A DNA stretch of 7,516 bases from the NCBI GenBank assembly GCA_036265325.1, contig DATAPH010000079.1:1-7516 (forward strand), written 5' to 3'. This document shows positions 1-6,746 of the stretch, one piece after another (the first letter of the stretch is position 1; every line of letters begins with the position of its first letter). Under the pieces are notes generated by a model. That model made no database searches. It had not been told where the DNA came from and saw nothing but the letters and a program-made list of their open reading frames with translations. A program made the position numbers and the translations under genes. Source of the DNA: AC-51 sp036265325 (GTDB lineage: Bacteria; Actinomycetota; UBA4738; HRBIN12).

Positions 1-138
1 CTCATCACGATCTCGATGTCGGTGAGCGAGCGCGACCTCATGTTCACGACCTGCCACATGTGCGAATCGAAGTGGTGGTTCCGTGACGGCGAGCTCGTCC
101 CGCTCACGTCCGTGATCGACATGGTCGTGCGCAAGTAA
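1..138 (+). CDS. C-terminal end of a small CxxC protein of unknown function (5' truncated)
   Basis: The first frame is open from the window edge to a TAA at 136-138 and gives 45 residues. The visible part contains FTTCHMCESKWWFRDGELV, a CxxC pair followed by a KWW aromatic patch, then a short hydrophobic tail ending VVRK. A CxxC pair in so small a protein suggests half of a zinc ribbon; the other ligands would lie upstream of the window or in a partner. I do not recognise the family and assign no function. In many actinobacteria small cysteine-containing proteins (WhiB-type regulators, DUF3499) sit next to manB, but the visible residues match neither clearly. It ends 43 bases before manB and probably belongs to a separate transcript, because a promoter-like hexamer lies in the gap. 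Confidence 0.6.
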   Translation, partial: LITISMSVSERDLMFTTCHMCESKWWFRDGELVPLTSVIDMVVRK

Positions 139-166
139 CCCGTCGGTCGGCTTCGCGCTCGCTCGG

Positions 167-172
167 TAGGAT
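167..172 (+). promoter_or_regulatory. Candidate -10 hexamer (TAGGAT) for leaderless manB transcript
   Basis: TAGGAT fits the actinobacterial TANNNT -10 consensus and ends nine bases before the GTG of manB. No Shine-Dalgarno-like purine run lies between the hexamer and the GTG, so transcription would begin at or very near the start codon. I see no convincing -35 box. The same type of hexamer precedes two other genes in this window (4880 and 6033). Confidence 0.5.
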
Positions 173-181
173 TCCCCGACC

Positions 182-1537
182 GTGACAGAACGCGACCTGG
201 ACCGCATCTTCAAGGCCTACGACGTGCGTGGGGTCGTGCCCGACGACCTCGACGACGAGCTGGTCCGGGCGATCGGTGGGGCGTACGCCCAGATCACGGA
301 CGACCGCCCCATCCTGATCGGCCGCGATTGCCGGTTGTCGTCGCCCGACCTCGCCGCGGCGCTCGGCGACGGCATCACCGCGCAGGGGTCCGACGTCGTG
401 GATCTTGGGCTCGCGTCGACCGATCTGCTGTACTTCGCGAGCGGTTCGCTGGATCTGCCGGGCATCATGATCACCGCGAGCCACAACCCGAAGCAGTACA
501 ACGGGTTGAAGTTCTGCCAGCCGGGGGCGCGTCCCGTGGGCGAGGAGACCGGCCTGCGCGACATCCGCGCGATCGTCGAGGCCGGTGTGACGCCTTCCGG
601 CGAGCGCGGTTCCGTCGAGCATCGCGACCTGTTGGACGCCTACGTCGAGCACGTGCTGCGGTTCGTCGACGTCGAGGCGATGCGGCCGATGACGGTTGTG
701 GCCGACACCGCCAACGGCATGGGTGGGCTCGTGGTGCCGGCGGTCTTCGAGCGGCTGCCGATCACCGCGCACTATCTCTTCCGTGAGCTGGACGGCACCT
801 TCCCGAACCACCCTGCCGACCCGCTCAACCCGGAGAATCAGAAGGACCTCAAGGCCGCGGTGCTCGAGCACGGCGCCGATGTCGGGCTGGCGTTCGACGG
901 AGACGCCGACCGCGTTTTCCTTATCGACGAGCGCGCTGAGGACGTCAGCGGGTCGCTGCTCACCGCGATCGTGGCCGTGTCGATGCTCCGAAAGGAGCCG
1001 GGAGCCAAGATCGTGCACAACCTGATCTGCTCGTGGATCGTGCCCGAGACGATCCGCGCGAACGGCGGTGAGCCGGTGCGAACACGGGTTGGGCACTCCT
1101 TCATCAAACAGGTGATGGCCGAAACGGGCGCGATCTTCGGCGGCGAGCACTCGGGTCACTACTACTTCCGAGAGAACTACCGCGCCGACTCCGGCCTGAT
1201 CGCCGGCGTGGTCGCGCTCGGCGAGCTCTCGGCGTCCGGCGGGTCGCTGTCGGCGCTGCTCGCGCCGTACCGCAAGTACTGGGACTCCGGCGAGATCAAC
1301 TCGACCGTGGCCGACCAAGCGGGCAAGACCGAAGAGCTGGCCGCGATGTTCGCCGACGGGAAGCTCGACCGGCTCGACGGCCTCACGATCGAGTACGAGG
1401 ACTGGTGGTGCAACGTCCGCCCGTCCAACACCGAGCCGCTGCTGCGGCTCAACGTCGAGGCGCGCACCAAGGAACTGCTCGACGATCGGACCGCGGCGCT
1501 GCTCGCGGTGATCCGTGACGAAGGAGGCGCCGGATGA
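182..1537 (+). CDS. manB: Phosphomannomutase/phosphoglucomutase
   Basis: This cytosolic alpha-D-phosphohexomutase interconverts the 1- and 6-phosphates of mannose and/or glucose, supplying mannose-1-phosphate for GDP-mannose and cell-envelope glycans. All four family signatures are present in the 451 residues: N-terminal FKAYDVRG (10-17), the phosphoserine loop TASHNP with catalytic Ser100 (98-103), the metal-binding DGDADR (239-244), the sugar-binding GGEHSGH (320-326) and the phosphate-binding RPSNTEP (413-419). The length is normal for the family. The GTG start puts the YDVRG motif at the usual distance from the N-terminus and sits just after a TAGGAT hexamer. Its TGA overlaps the next ATG as ATGA. 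The isomerase gene two places downstream makes a fructose-6-P to mannose-6-P to mannose-1-P route likely. Sequence alone does not settle the preference for mannose or glucose. Confidence 0.95.
   Translation: MTERDLDRIFKAYDVRGVVPDDLDDELVRAIGGAYAQITDDRPILIGRDCRLSSPDLAAALGDGITAQGSDVVDLGLASTDLLYFASGSLDLPGIMITASHNPKQYNGLKFCQPGARPVGEETGLRDIRAIVEAGVTPSGERGSVEHRDLLDAYVEHVLRFVDVEAMRPMTVVADTANGMGGLVVPAVFERLPITAHYLFRELDGTFPNHPADPLNPENQKDLKAAVLEHGADVGLAFDGDADRVFLIDERAEDVSGSLLTAIVAVSMLRKEPGAKIVHNLICSWIVPETIRANGGEPVRTRVGHSFIKQVMAETGAIFGGEHSGHYYFRENYRADSGLIAGVVALGELSASGGSLSALLAPYRKYWDSGEINSTVADQAGKTEELAAMFADGKLDRLDGLTIEYEDWWCNVRPSNTEPLLRLNVEARTKELLDDRTAALLAVIRDEGGAG
1521..1527 (+). promoter_or_regulatory. 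Strong Shine-Dalgarno (AAGGAGG) of the Trm112-like gene
   Basis: AAGGAGG lies inside the last codons of manB, six bases before the ATG at 1534. It decides the start of the very small downstream gene and supports its being translated. Confidence 0.8.
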
Positions 1538-1701
1538 CCTTGGACCCCGAGCTCGTGCAGATCCTGGTCTGCCCGAACGACCGCGGCGAGATCGACTACC
1601 GCGAGGACGAGCAGGTGATCGTCTGTCGCACGTGCGGGTACCGGTACCCCGTGCGCGACGATATCCCCGTGATGCTGATCGACGAGGCGGAGAAGCCCTG
1701 A
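1534..1701 (+). CDS. Trm112-like (UPF0434/YcaR-type) zinc-ribbon small protein
   Basis: This 55-residue protein runs from the ATG overlapping the manB stop to a TGA at 1699-1701. It has the layout of the Trm112/UPF0434 family: an N-terminal LDPELVQILVCP, a middle strand pair, then CRTCGYRYPV and the closing RDDIPVML signature (residues 41-48). The cysteines are Cys13, Cys31 and Cys34; the fourth position expected in a CPxC pair is Asp (CPND), so zinc binding is either three-Cys or absent. Family members activate methyltransferases in eukaryotes and archaea, but most bacterial ones have no proven role. In actinobacteria such a gene is commonly found between manB and a sugar-phosphate isomerase, which suggests a link with these enzymes. 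The perfect ribosome binding site supports translation. Confidence 0.88.
   Translation: MTLDPELVQILVCPNDRGEIDYREDEQVIVCRTCGYRYPVRDDIPVMLIDEAEKP
1689..1692 (+). promoter_or_regulatory. Shine-Dalgarno (GGAG) supporting a CTG start for the isomerase gene
   Basis: GGAG five bases before CTG 1698 is the only well-placed ribosome binding site near the conserved N-terminus of the isomerase. It is the main argument for a rare CTG start that overlaps the upstream TGA as CTGA. Confidence 0.45.
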
Positions 1702-2777
1702 GTCCCGCGCGCGTCGACCTCGACGACGCCGCGGCGATCGCGGCGCTCGACTCGGGGGACATGCTCGGCACGGTCGCGGCGCTGGGCGACCACATCGAGA
1801 CCGGGTACGCATCGGGGTTGACGACGACGGGGTTGCCGTCGCTCGACGGCGTAACGTCGGTCGTGTTCTGTGGGATGGGCGGCTCGGCAGTGGCCGGCGA
1901 CGTGCTCCGCCAGACCTTCCGCGACCGCTTGCCCGTGCCGGTCGATGTGAACCGGACGCCGCTCCTTCCCGAGTACGCCGGCCCGCACACCCTCGTGATC
2001 GCGTCGTCGTTCTCCGGTGAGACGAGCGAGACGTTGTCCTCGGTGGACGAGGCGATCCGGCGGGGCTGCCGGATGCTCGCGATCACCTCCGGCGGGCACT
2101 TGGGCGCGTTGTGCGACGAGCATGCGATCGCGAAGGCGTCGGTGCCCGCGGGGTTCCAGCCGCGCGCCGCGCTCGGGCACCTGACGTTCGCGATGCTCGG
2201 CGCGTTGGAGGCCGCCGGGCTGCTGCCGTCGATCGCGGGCGACGTCGAGGAGACGCTGACGTCCATCCGCGGGCTCGTCGCCGGCATGACGCCGGGCGTG
2301 CCGATGGCCGACAACCCCGCCAAGGCACTCGCCGACTGGCTCGACGACCGCGTCCCGGTCGTGTGGGGCGCCGACGGGATCGGCGCCGTTGCGGCGATGC
2401 GTTGGAAGACGCAGATGAACGAGAACGGCAAGGTGCCGGCCTGGCATGCCGCGATGTCGGAGCTCGACCACAACGAAGTGGTCGGGTGGGTCAAGCCGTT
2501 CGGCTCGATGCACGCGGTGATCGCGCTCCGGTCCGACCACGAGCCTCGTGAGATCGCGGCGCGGTTCCCCCTGTCGCTCGACATCGCGCGCAACGCGGGC
2601 GCCGAGGTGCGCGAGGTTACGGTGCCCGGGCGCGGCGCGCTCGCGACGCTCCTGTCGCTCGTGACGATCGGCGACTTCGCGAGCTGCTACGTCGGTCTGC
2701 GCCATGGGGCCGACCCCACGCCGGTCGAGGTGATCCAGGGCCTCAAGGCCGCGCTCGCGGCGATGGATCTGGGATGA
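1698..2777 (+). CDS. Bifunctional phosphoglucose/phosphomannose isomerase (SIS domains)
   Basis: This cytosolic aldose-ketose isomerase interconverts fructose-6-P with glucose-6-P and mannose-6-P. The 359 residues (from CTG) carry two SIS folds. GMGGSAVAGD (59-68) and SSFSGETSET (103-112) form the first sugar-phosphate site. NENGK (241-245) and ELDHNE (255-260) match the catalytic Glu and His regions of the archaeal-type PGI/PMI family. The ending DFASCYVGLRHGADPTPVEVIQGLK is also typical. The start is uncertain. ATG 1761 (338 residues) would drop the family-like LDSGD segment, whereas CTG 1698 keeps it, has a GGAG five bases upstream and overlaps the previous stop as CTGA. A start at GTG near 1630 would overlap the Trm112 gene heavily. 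Its neighbour manB completes the path to mannose-1-P. The TGA overlaps the next ATG as ATGA. Confidence 0.9.
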   Translation: MSPARVDLDDAAAIAALDSGDMLGTVAALGDHIETGYASGLTTTGLPSLDGVTSVVFCGMGGSAVAGDVLRQTFRDRLPVPVDVNRTPLLPEYAGPHTLVIASSFSGETSETLSSVDEAIRRGCRMLAITSGGHLGALCDEHAIAKASVPAGFQPRAALGHLTFAMLGALEAAGLLPSIAGDVEETLTSIRGLVAGMTPGVPMADNPAKALADWLDDRVPVVWGADGIGAVAAMRWKTQMNENGKVPAWHAAMSELDHNEVVGWVKPFGSMHAVIALRSDHEPREIAARFPLSLDIARNAGAEVREVTVPGRGALATLLSLVTIGDFASCYVGLRHGADPTPVEVIQGLKAALAAMDLG

Positions 2778-3622
2778 GCGGCGGCCCCGCCGCGGCACCC
2801 GATCGTCTCGCCGAGTCCGCCGCCGCGGTCGTTCGCACGCGCTCCATTGCCGAGCCCAGAGTCGGCATCGTGCTGGGATCGGGGCTCGGGCCCGCGCTCG
2901 GCGACGCCTTGCGGATCGACGACACCATCCCGTACGCGGACCTGCCGGGCTTCCCGGCGATCACGGTGCCTGGACACGTCGGCGAGCTCGTGCTGGGGGA
3001 GCTGGCGGGCGTGTCCATCGCCGGGTTTCGCGGTCGCTTCCACCTGTATGAGGGGCACGACGCCGGCGTGCCGGCGTTGCTCCCTCGGCTCGCGCGTGCC
3101 CTCGGTGCCGAGACGATGGTTCTGACCGCCGCGGTGGGAGCCGTCGTGCCCGACCTTGCCGCCGGCACCGTGGTGATCCTTCGCGACCACCTGAACTTTT
3201 CCGGTTCGGTCCCGCTGATGCGCTGGCGGTTCGCCGACGGCTCACCGGCGTTCGTCACCGGCCGCGTGTACGACTCGGAGCTTCGCGCACTCGCGCTCGA
3301 GCGCGCCACCGAGATCGGCGTCGTCGCGGCGGAAGGCGTCTACGGGGCGATGCGCGGTCCGGCGTACGAGACGCCGGCGGAGGTCGAGATGCTCGCCCGC
3401 GCGGGCGCGACGGTGGTCGGCATGTCGATGGTGCCGGAATCCCTTCCGGCGCATGCCCTCGGCATGCGGGTGCTCGGCATCTGTAGCCTGACGAACGCAC
3501 TGGGCGAACCGGTGACGCACGAGGACGTGCTCCGCGTCTCGCACGAGACCGCGGCCGCCATCGGGAGGCTCCTCGTTGACCTGTTGCCACGCCTCCCCCG
3601 GAAGGAGCTCCAGGATGGCTGA
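2774..3622 (+). CDS. Purine nucleoside phosphorylase, trimeric (class II) type
   Basis: This enzyme phosphorolyses purine (deoxy)nucleosides to a free base and (deoxy)ribose-1-phosphate, in the cytosol. The 282 residues show the family landmarks in order: GSGLG phosphate loop (35-39), GRFHLYEG with His90, RDHLNF (137-142), GPAYET with the base-binding Glu199, VGMS with Met217, and the LTN motif with Asn241. Glu plus Asn at these positions is the pattern for 6-oxopurines (inosine, guanosine); methylthioadenosine phosphorylases have Asp/Ser instead. One oddity is that the usual TNAAGG loop reads TAAVGA (118-123), replacing the conserved Asn by Ala, and the following segment (148-160) is also divergent, so substrate range may differ. 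The ATG overlaps the previous TGA; the ribosome binding site is weak, so translational coupling is likely. It overlaps ahcY by 8 bases, consistent with salvage of the nucleoside released by that enzyme. Confidence 0.9.
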   Translation: MSGGPAAAPDRLAESAAAVVRTRSIAEPRVGIVLGSGLGPALGDALRIDDTIPYADLPGFPAITVPGHVGELVLGELAGVSIAGFRGRFHLYEGHDAGVPALLPRLARALGAETMVLTAAVGAVVPDLAAGTVVILRDHLNFSGSVPLMRWRFADGSPAFVTGRVYDSELRALALERATEIGVVAAEGVYGAMRGPAYETPAEVEMLARAGATVVGMSMVPESLPAHALGMRVLGICSLTNALGEPVTHEDVLRVSHETAAAIGRLLVDLLPRLPRKELQDG

Positions 3623-4871
3623 CATCAAGGACCCGGGCCTCGCGTCCGAGGGTCGTCAACGCATCGAATGGGCCGGCGGCGAGATGCCCGTGCTCGCCCA
3701 GATCAAGGAACGCTTCGAGAAGGAACAACCGCTGAAGGACATCCGGATTGCGGCCTGCCTACACGTCACGACCGAGACCGCCAATCTGATGGAGACGCTC
3801 GCGGCCGGCGGCGCCGACGTGCTGCTCGCCGCGTCGAACCCGTTGTCCACGCAGGATGACGTCGCGGCCGCCCTCACCGAGCAGAGCGGCGTCGAGACGT
3901 TCGCGATCAAGGGCGAGGACAACGACACCTACTACAAGCATCTGAACGCGGTGCTCGACCTCAAGCCGCAGGTGACGATGGACGACGGCGCCGACCTCGT
4001 GAGCGTCGTCCACACGCAGCGCGCGGACCAGCTCACGCACGTGCTCGGCGGCACCGAGGAAACGACCACCGGCGTGATCCGACTGCGCGCGATGGCTAAC
4101 GACGGCGCGCTCGGCTACCCGATCGTGTCGGTCAACGACGCCGACACGAAGCATCTGTTCGACAACCGTTTCGGCACCGGCCAGTCCACGTTGGACGCCG
4201 TGATGCGCGCGACGAACCGCCTGCTCGCCGGGCGCACGGTCGTGATCGCCGGCTACGGCATGTGCGGACGCGGGGTGGCGTCGCGCGCGCGCGGTATGGG
4301 CTCGCACGTGATCGTCACCGAGGTCGACCCGACCGCGGCGCTGGAGGCCTTGATGGAGGGCTTCCGCGTGCTGCCGATGCGCGAGGCAGCCCGCATCGGC
4401 GATCTGTTCATCACGGTCACCGGCGACACGAGCGTCATCCGTCGCGAGCATATGGAACTGATGAAGGACGGCGCGATCGTGTGCAATAGCGGGCACTTCG
4501 ACGTTGAGATCTCCAAGGAGGATCTGAAGGAGCTCGCGACGGGCGGTGTCCGGCGTCTGCGCGATTCCGTCGACGAGTACACGCTCGCCGACGGCCGCCG
4601 GATCTGCCTGTTGGGGGAGGGCCGCCTCGTGAACCTGGCGGCGGCCGAAGGGCACCCGGCGGCCGTGATGGATATGTCCTTCGCGAACCAGGCCCTCTCG
4701 GTCGAGTGGATGGTGCAGAACCACGCGACGCTCGAGAAGCGGGTGTATCCCGTTCCGCTGGAGATCGACAAGGAGGTCGCGCGATTGAAGCTCCGTGCGA
4801 TGGATGTCCAGATCGACGAGCTCACCCCCGAGCAGGTGCACTACCTGAGCTCGTGGGAGCAGGGCACGTGA
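3615..4871 (+). CDS. ahcY: S-adenosylhomocysteine hydrolase, short archaeal-like type
   Basis: This NAD-dependent cytosolic enzyme splits S-adenosylhomocysteine into homocysteine and adenosine, removing the product inhibitor of methyltransferases. The 418 residues contain HVTTET (50-55, base-binding Thr and Glu), TMDDGAD (121-127, catalytic Asp), GGTEETTTG (145-153), Lys179, Asp183-Asn184, the Rossmann loop GYGMCGRG (213-220), GHFDVEI and GEGRLVNLAAAEGHP (334-348). It lacks the insertion of the long bacterial enzymes and the C-terminal KPxHYRY tail that caps NAD in the neighbouring subunit. The conserved Cys next to the FDN motif is Thr188. These three traits match the archaeal/Thermotoga-like branch, in which some members hydrolyse S-inosylhomocysteine. 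The start at ATG 3615 has AAGGAG seven bases upstream; an in-frame TTG at 3576 has no comparable site and adds a non-homologous tail. Confidence 0.95.
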   Translation: MADIKDPGLASEGRQRIEWAGGEMPVLAQIKERFEKEQPLKDIRIAACLHVTTETANLMETLAAGGADVLLAASNPLSTQDDVAAALTEQSGVETFAIKGEDNDTYYKHLNAVLDLKPQVTMDDGADLVSVVHTQRADQLTHVLGGTEETTTGVIRLRAMANDGALGYPIVSVNDADTKHLFDNRFGTGQSTLDAVMRATNRLLAGRTVVIAGYGMCGRGVASRARGMGSHVIVTEVDPTAALEALMEGFRVLPMREAARIGDLFITVTGDTSVIRREHMELMKDGAIVCNSGHFDVEISKEDLKELATGGVRRLRDSVDEYTLADGRRICLLGEGRLVNLAAAEGHPAAVMDMSFANQALSVEWMVQNHATLEKRVYPVPLEIDKEVARLKLRAMDVQIDELTPEQVHYLSSWEQGT

Positions 4872-4879
4872 GGACAGGC

Positions 4880-4885
4880 TAGGGT
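4880..4885 (+). promoter_or_regulatory. Candidate -10 hexamer (TAGGGT), leaderless start for the 203-residue gene
   Basis: TAGGGT lies in the 21-base gap after ahcY, seven bases before the ATG at 4893, the spacing expected if transcription starts at the ATG itself. AGGG within it could instead act as a weak ribosome binding site, so readthrough from ahcY is not excluded. Confidence 0.45.
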
Positions 4886-4892
4886 CGAACCG

Positions 4893-5504
4893 ATGGGCGA
4901 TCTCGTTGCGATCAGGGCGAAGTTCGAGCGCTTCCCCGCGGCCATCAAGGGCGCGCTCCTATTGCGCGGCGCCGACGGGATGCCCCACCAGGTCCGCCTC
5001 GAAGCGGCGCACGCCGCGGAGCTGAGCGGGGGAACGCCGCAACCGGTCGGCGTCGAGTCGGTGGTGCTCGAGGTGTCGCCGACCCAAGAGACGTTCGTGC
5101 CGTTCGAGGTCTCGACGATGGACATGGCGGCCGGGTGGTACAGGCTGGAGTGCGACCTCGTCGTCGACGGTGACCACGAGGTGGTCCGGCCGGGCGACCG
5201 GTTCGCGATCCCGTGGCCGCGCGCGGCCGTGCGAAGAGGGCGAGTGACCATCGGGACGAAGGTGTCGAGCGTGGCCCTCGAAACGCTCGAGTGCCTCGGC
5301 GACACGATCCGGCTCGCGTTCGCGGCCGACGCTGAGCCCGCGCTCGCGCTCGGCGTGGACGGACGGCGGCACACCGTGCTGGAGCTCGAGTTCGATGAGG
5401 GGACCGGCAGGGGCGTGCTGACCGGTTACCCGGTGCTGCGGTCGGACCGAACGCTCACGATCGAGATCAAGGACGAGTCTCCTGTCGGGGTTCCGCTGCC
5501 CTAG
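4893..5504 (+). CDS. Conserved-looking soluble beta-rich protein of unknown function
   Basis: I do not recognise this 203-residue protein. It has no signal peptide, membrane span, coiled coil or cysteine pair; its only cysteines are isolated. The composition alternates short strands and turns, suggesting two beta domains. The first (about 1-112) includes a VLEVSPTQETFVPFEVS strand run, a GWYRLECDLVVDGD hairpin and an RPGDRFAIPWPR linker. The second (about 113-203) has strand-like stretches such as DTIRLAFAADA, RHTVLELEF and RTLTIEIKDE. Start and codon use are like those of its neighbours. It follows ahcY by 21 bases on the same strand and ends on a CTAG shared with the minus-strand gene. No pathway role can be inferred beyond proximity to the ahcY operon. 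Confidence 0.75.
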   Translation: MGDLVAIRAKFERFPAAIKGALLLRGADGMPHQVRLEAAHAAELSGGTPQPVGVESVVLEVSPTQETFVPFEVSTMDMAAGWYRLECDLVVDGDHEVVRPGDRFAIPWPRAAVRRGRVTIGTKVSSVALETLECLGDTIRLAFAADAEPALALGVDGRRHTVLELEFDEGTGRGVLTGYPVLRSDRTLTIEIKDESPVGVPLP

Positions 5505-6017
5505 GCAACTGCCACGGGTGGCGCGGGCGGCGCCGCCGCGGCGAGCGGACGTGCGCGGGCGCGCCACGCCGCCCCACATCCGGCCGCGGCAACCGCGCCG
5601 ATCGCGATCCCGACGGACGATCCGATTTTGTTGCCGACACCGGGATCGGTCGTGCTCGTTGCGACTTGTGATCCACCCAACCTCGACGATCACCCAGGCG
5701 TCGACCATCGTGCGCCAGAACGTCTCATGGAGCGTGCCGCGGTACCCGAGGTTCGCACCGATCGCGATGGCAGCGGTGCCGGCGGCTACGCACGCGAGCA
5801 GCCGATCGACTCCCCAGGGCGATGAACGTGATCGTGATGCGGTGACCACCGTTGAAGAAGAAGTCGTCCAGCAAGCCGCCCGTGATCGAGCCGATGAGCA
5901 GCGGGCTCAGCGCGAGGCCTGCGAGCGCGACGGACTGGAACGCCAAGACACGACGAGCGCGATCGACCGGATCGACGTCGAACGAACGGTATGCATGCGC
6001 GAACGGTAGCGCGTCAT
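5501..6017 (-). pseudogene. Frameshifted small membrane-protein gene, unknown family
   Basis: Three minus-strand frames, read in sequence, give one coherent membrane protein. About 5995-5816 encodes VLAFQSVALAGLALSPLLIG and GLLDDFFFNGG followed by a hydrophobic stretch. About 5812-5679 encodes GVDRLLACVAAGTAAIAIG, ANLGYRGTLHETFWRTMVD and AWVIVEV. About 5677-5501 encodes GNKIGSSVGIAIGAVAAAG plus an Ala/Pro-rich tail ending in TAG. Each junction is repaired by removing one C on the plus strand, from CCCC at 5812-5815 and CCC at 5676-5678. The start is unclear. The ATG at 6015-6017 is in another frame and would need one more correction, and the first coding frame itself has no good start nearby. 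Predicted spans: about three to four. Either a decaying gene or homopolymer errors in the assembly would explain this. I do not recognise the family. Confidence 0.6.
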
Positions 6018-6032
6018 GTCGGTGCGCGCCGG

Positions 6033-6038
6033 TAGGGT
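6033..6038 (+). promoter_or_regulatory. Candidate -10 hexamer (TAGGGT), leaderless start for comF
   Basis: TAGGGT ends six bases before the comF ATG at 6045, ideal spacing for transcription starting on the ATG. The six bases CGCGCG between them hold no ribosome binding site. No clear -35 is seen. Confidence 0.5.
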
Positions 6039-6044
6039 CGCGCG

Positions 6045-6746
6045 ATGAGGGGCGCCGTGCTCGACGTGTTATTCCCGCGGTCGTGCGCGGGCTGTCGCGC
6101 GGGACCTTGGCCGTTCTGTGGCGACTGTCTTTCTCGTCTGCGCCCGATCGAGCCGCCCTGGTGCGCTCGCTGCGGGACGCCCACCGACGAACCGCAGGCA
6201 ACCTGCCCTGACTGTCCGCCTCCGTCGCTCACGACCGCGCGGTCGGCCTTCGTGTACGACGGTCCTGCACGACGCGCGGTGCTGCGTCTCAAGTTCTCGG
6301 GGTGGCGCGATGTCGCATCCGCGCTCGCCGACGCGATCGCGAGCGCAGGCCGGATCCCCGACGTCGATGTCGTTACGTGGGTGCCGCTCGCGCGCGGCCG
6401 TCGCGCCGAGCGTGGGTTCGACCAGGCTCGCGCGCTCGCCGTTGCGCTCGCACGGCGCCTGGAGCGTCCGGCGCGGCGGCAGCTCCAGCGTCCGGTGGCG
6501 ACGACGCCGCAGGCGCGACGCTCGGGCGCCGAACGCCGGATGGCGATGCACGGGGTGTTCCGCGCGAGCCGCCCGAGCCCGCCACGGGTGCTGCTCGTGG
6601 ACGACGTCTTCACCACCGGCGCGACGATGGCTGCGGCAGCCGACGCCTTGCGCGAGGCGGGCGCGACCGAGGTCCACGCGGTTACGGCTGCCCGCTCGAT
6701 CGCGCGTCGTCGCCCGGCATTGCGTGGTCCCGGCAGAACTGCCTAA
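6045..6746 (+). CDS. comF: ComF family protein (zinc-ribbon phosphoribosyltransferase-like)
   Basis: This 233-residue protein of the ComF/GntX family is related to type I phosphoribosyltransferases. In naturally competent bacteria ComF helps take up single-stranded DNA; elsewhere its role is unclear. The N-terminus carries eight cysteines in four CxxC pairs (14/17, 25/28, 40/43, 54/57), enough for two zinc sites or one extended ribbon. A family motif RRAERGFDQARALA lies at 119-132, and the PRPP-binding loop VLLVDDVFTTGAT is at 182-194 with the paired acidic residues Asp186-Asp187. The protein ends soon after the last strand, at normal length. The ATG is chosen because it directly precedes the zinc ribbon and follows a TAGGGT hexamer. 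comF followed by hpf/raiA is a widespread gene order in Gram-positive bacteria. Confidence 0.93.
   Translation: MRGAVLDVLFPRSCAGCRAGPWPFCGDCLSRLRPIEPPWCARCGTPTDEPQATCPDCPPPSLTTARSAFVYDGPARRAVLRLKFSGWRDVASALADAIASAGRIPDVDVVTWVPLARGRRAERGFDQARALAVALARRLERPARRQLQRPVATTPQARRSGAERRMAMHGVFRASRPSPPRVLLVDDVFTTGATMAAAADALREAGATEVHAVTAARSIARRRPALRGPGRTA

Noticed and set aside
104..2593. An 829-residue minus-strand open frame antisense to manB and the isomerase, and a similar 400-residue frame at 1596-2798.
   Set aside because: Their residues are Arg/Ser/Pro-rich without any domain, and they lie opposite genes with complete catalytic motifs. They are typical antisense shadows of high-GC genes.
3576..3614. 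An upstream TTG start for ahcY adding 13 residues.
   Set aside because: The extension lies in pnp coding sequence and lacks a suitable ribosome binding site, whereas ATG 3615 has AAGGAG at seven bases and the expected N-terminus.
5518..6009. A 163-residue plus-strand frame opposite the broken membrane-protein gene.
   Set aside because: Its composition is Arg/Ala-rich and motif-free. The opposite strand gives coherent transmembrane segments, so the plus frame is a shadow.
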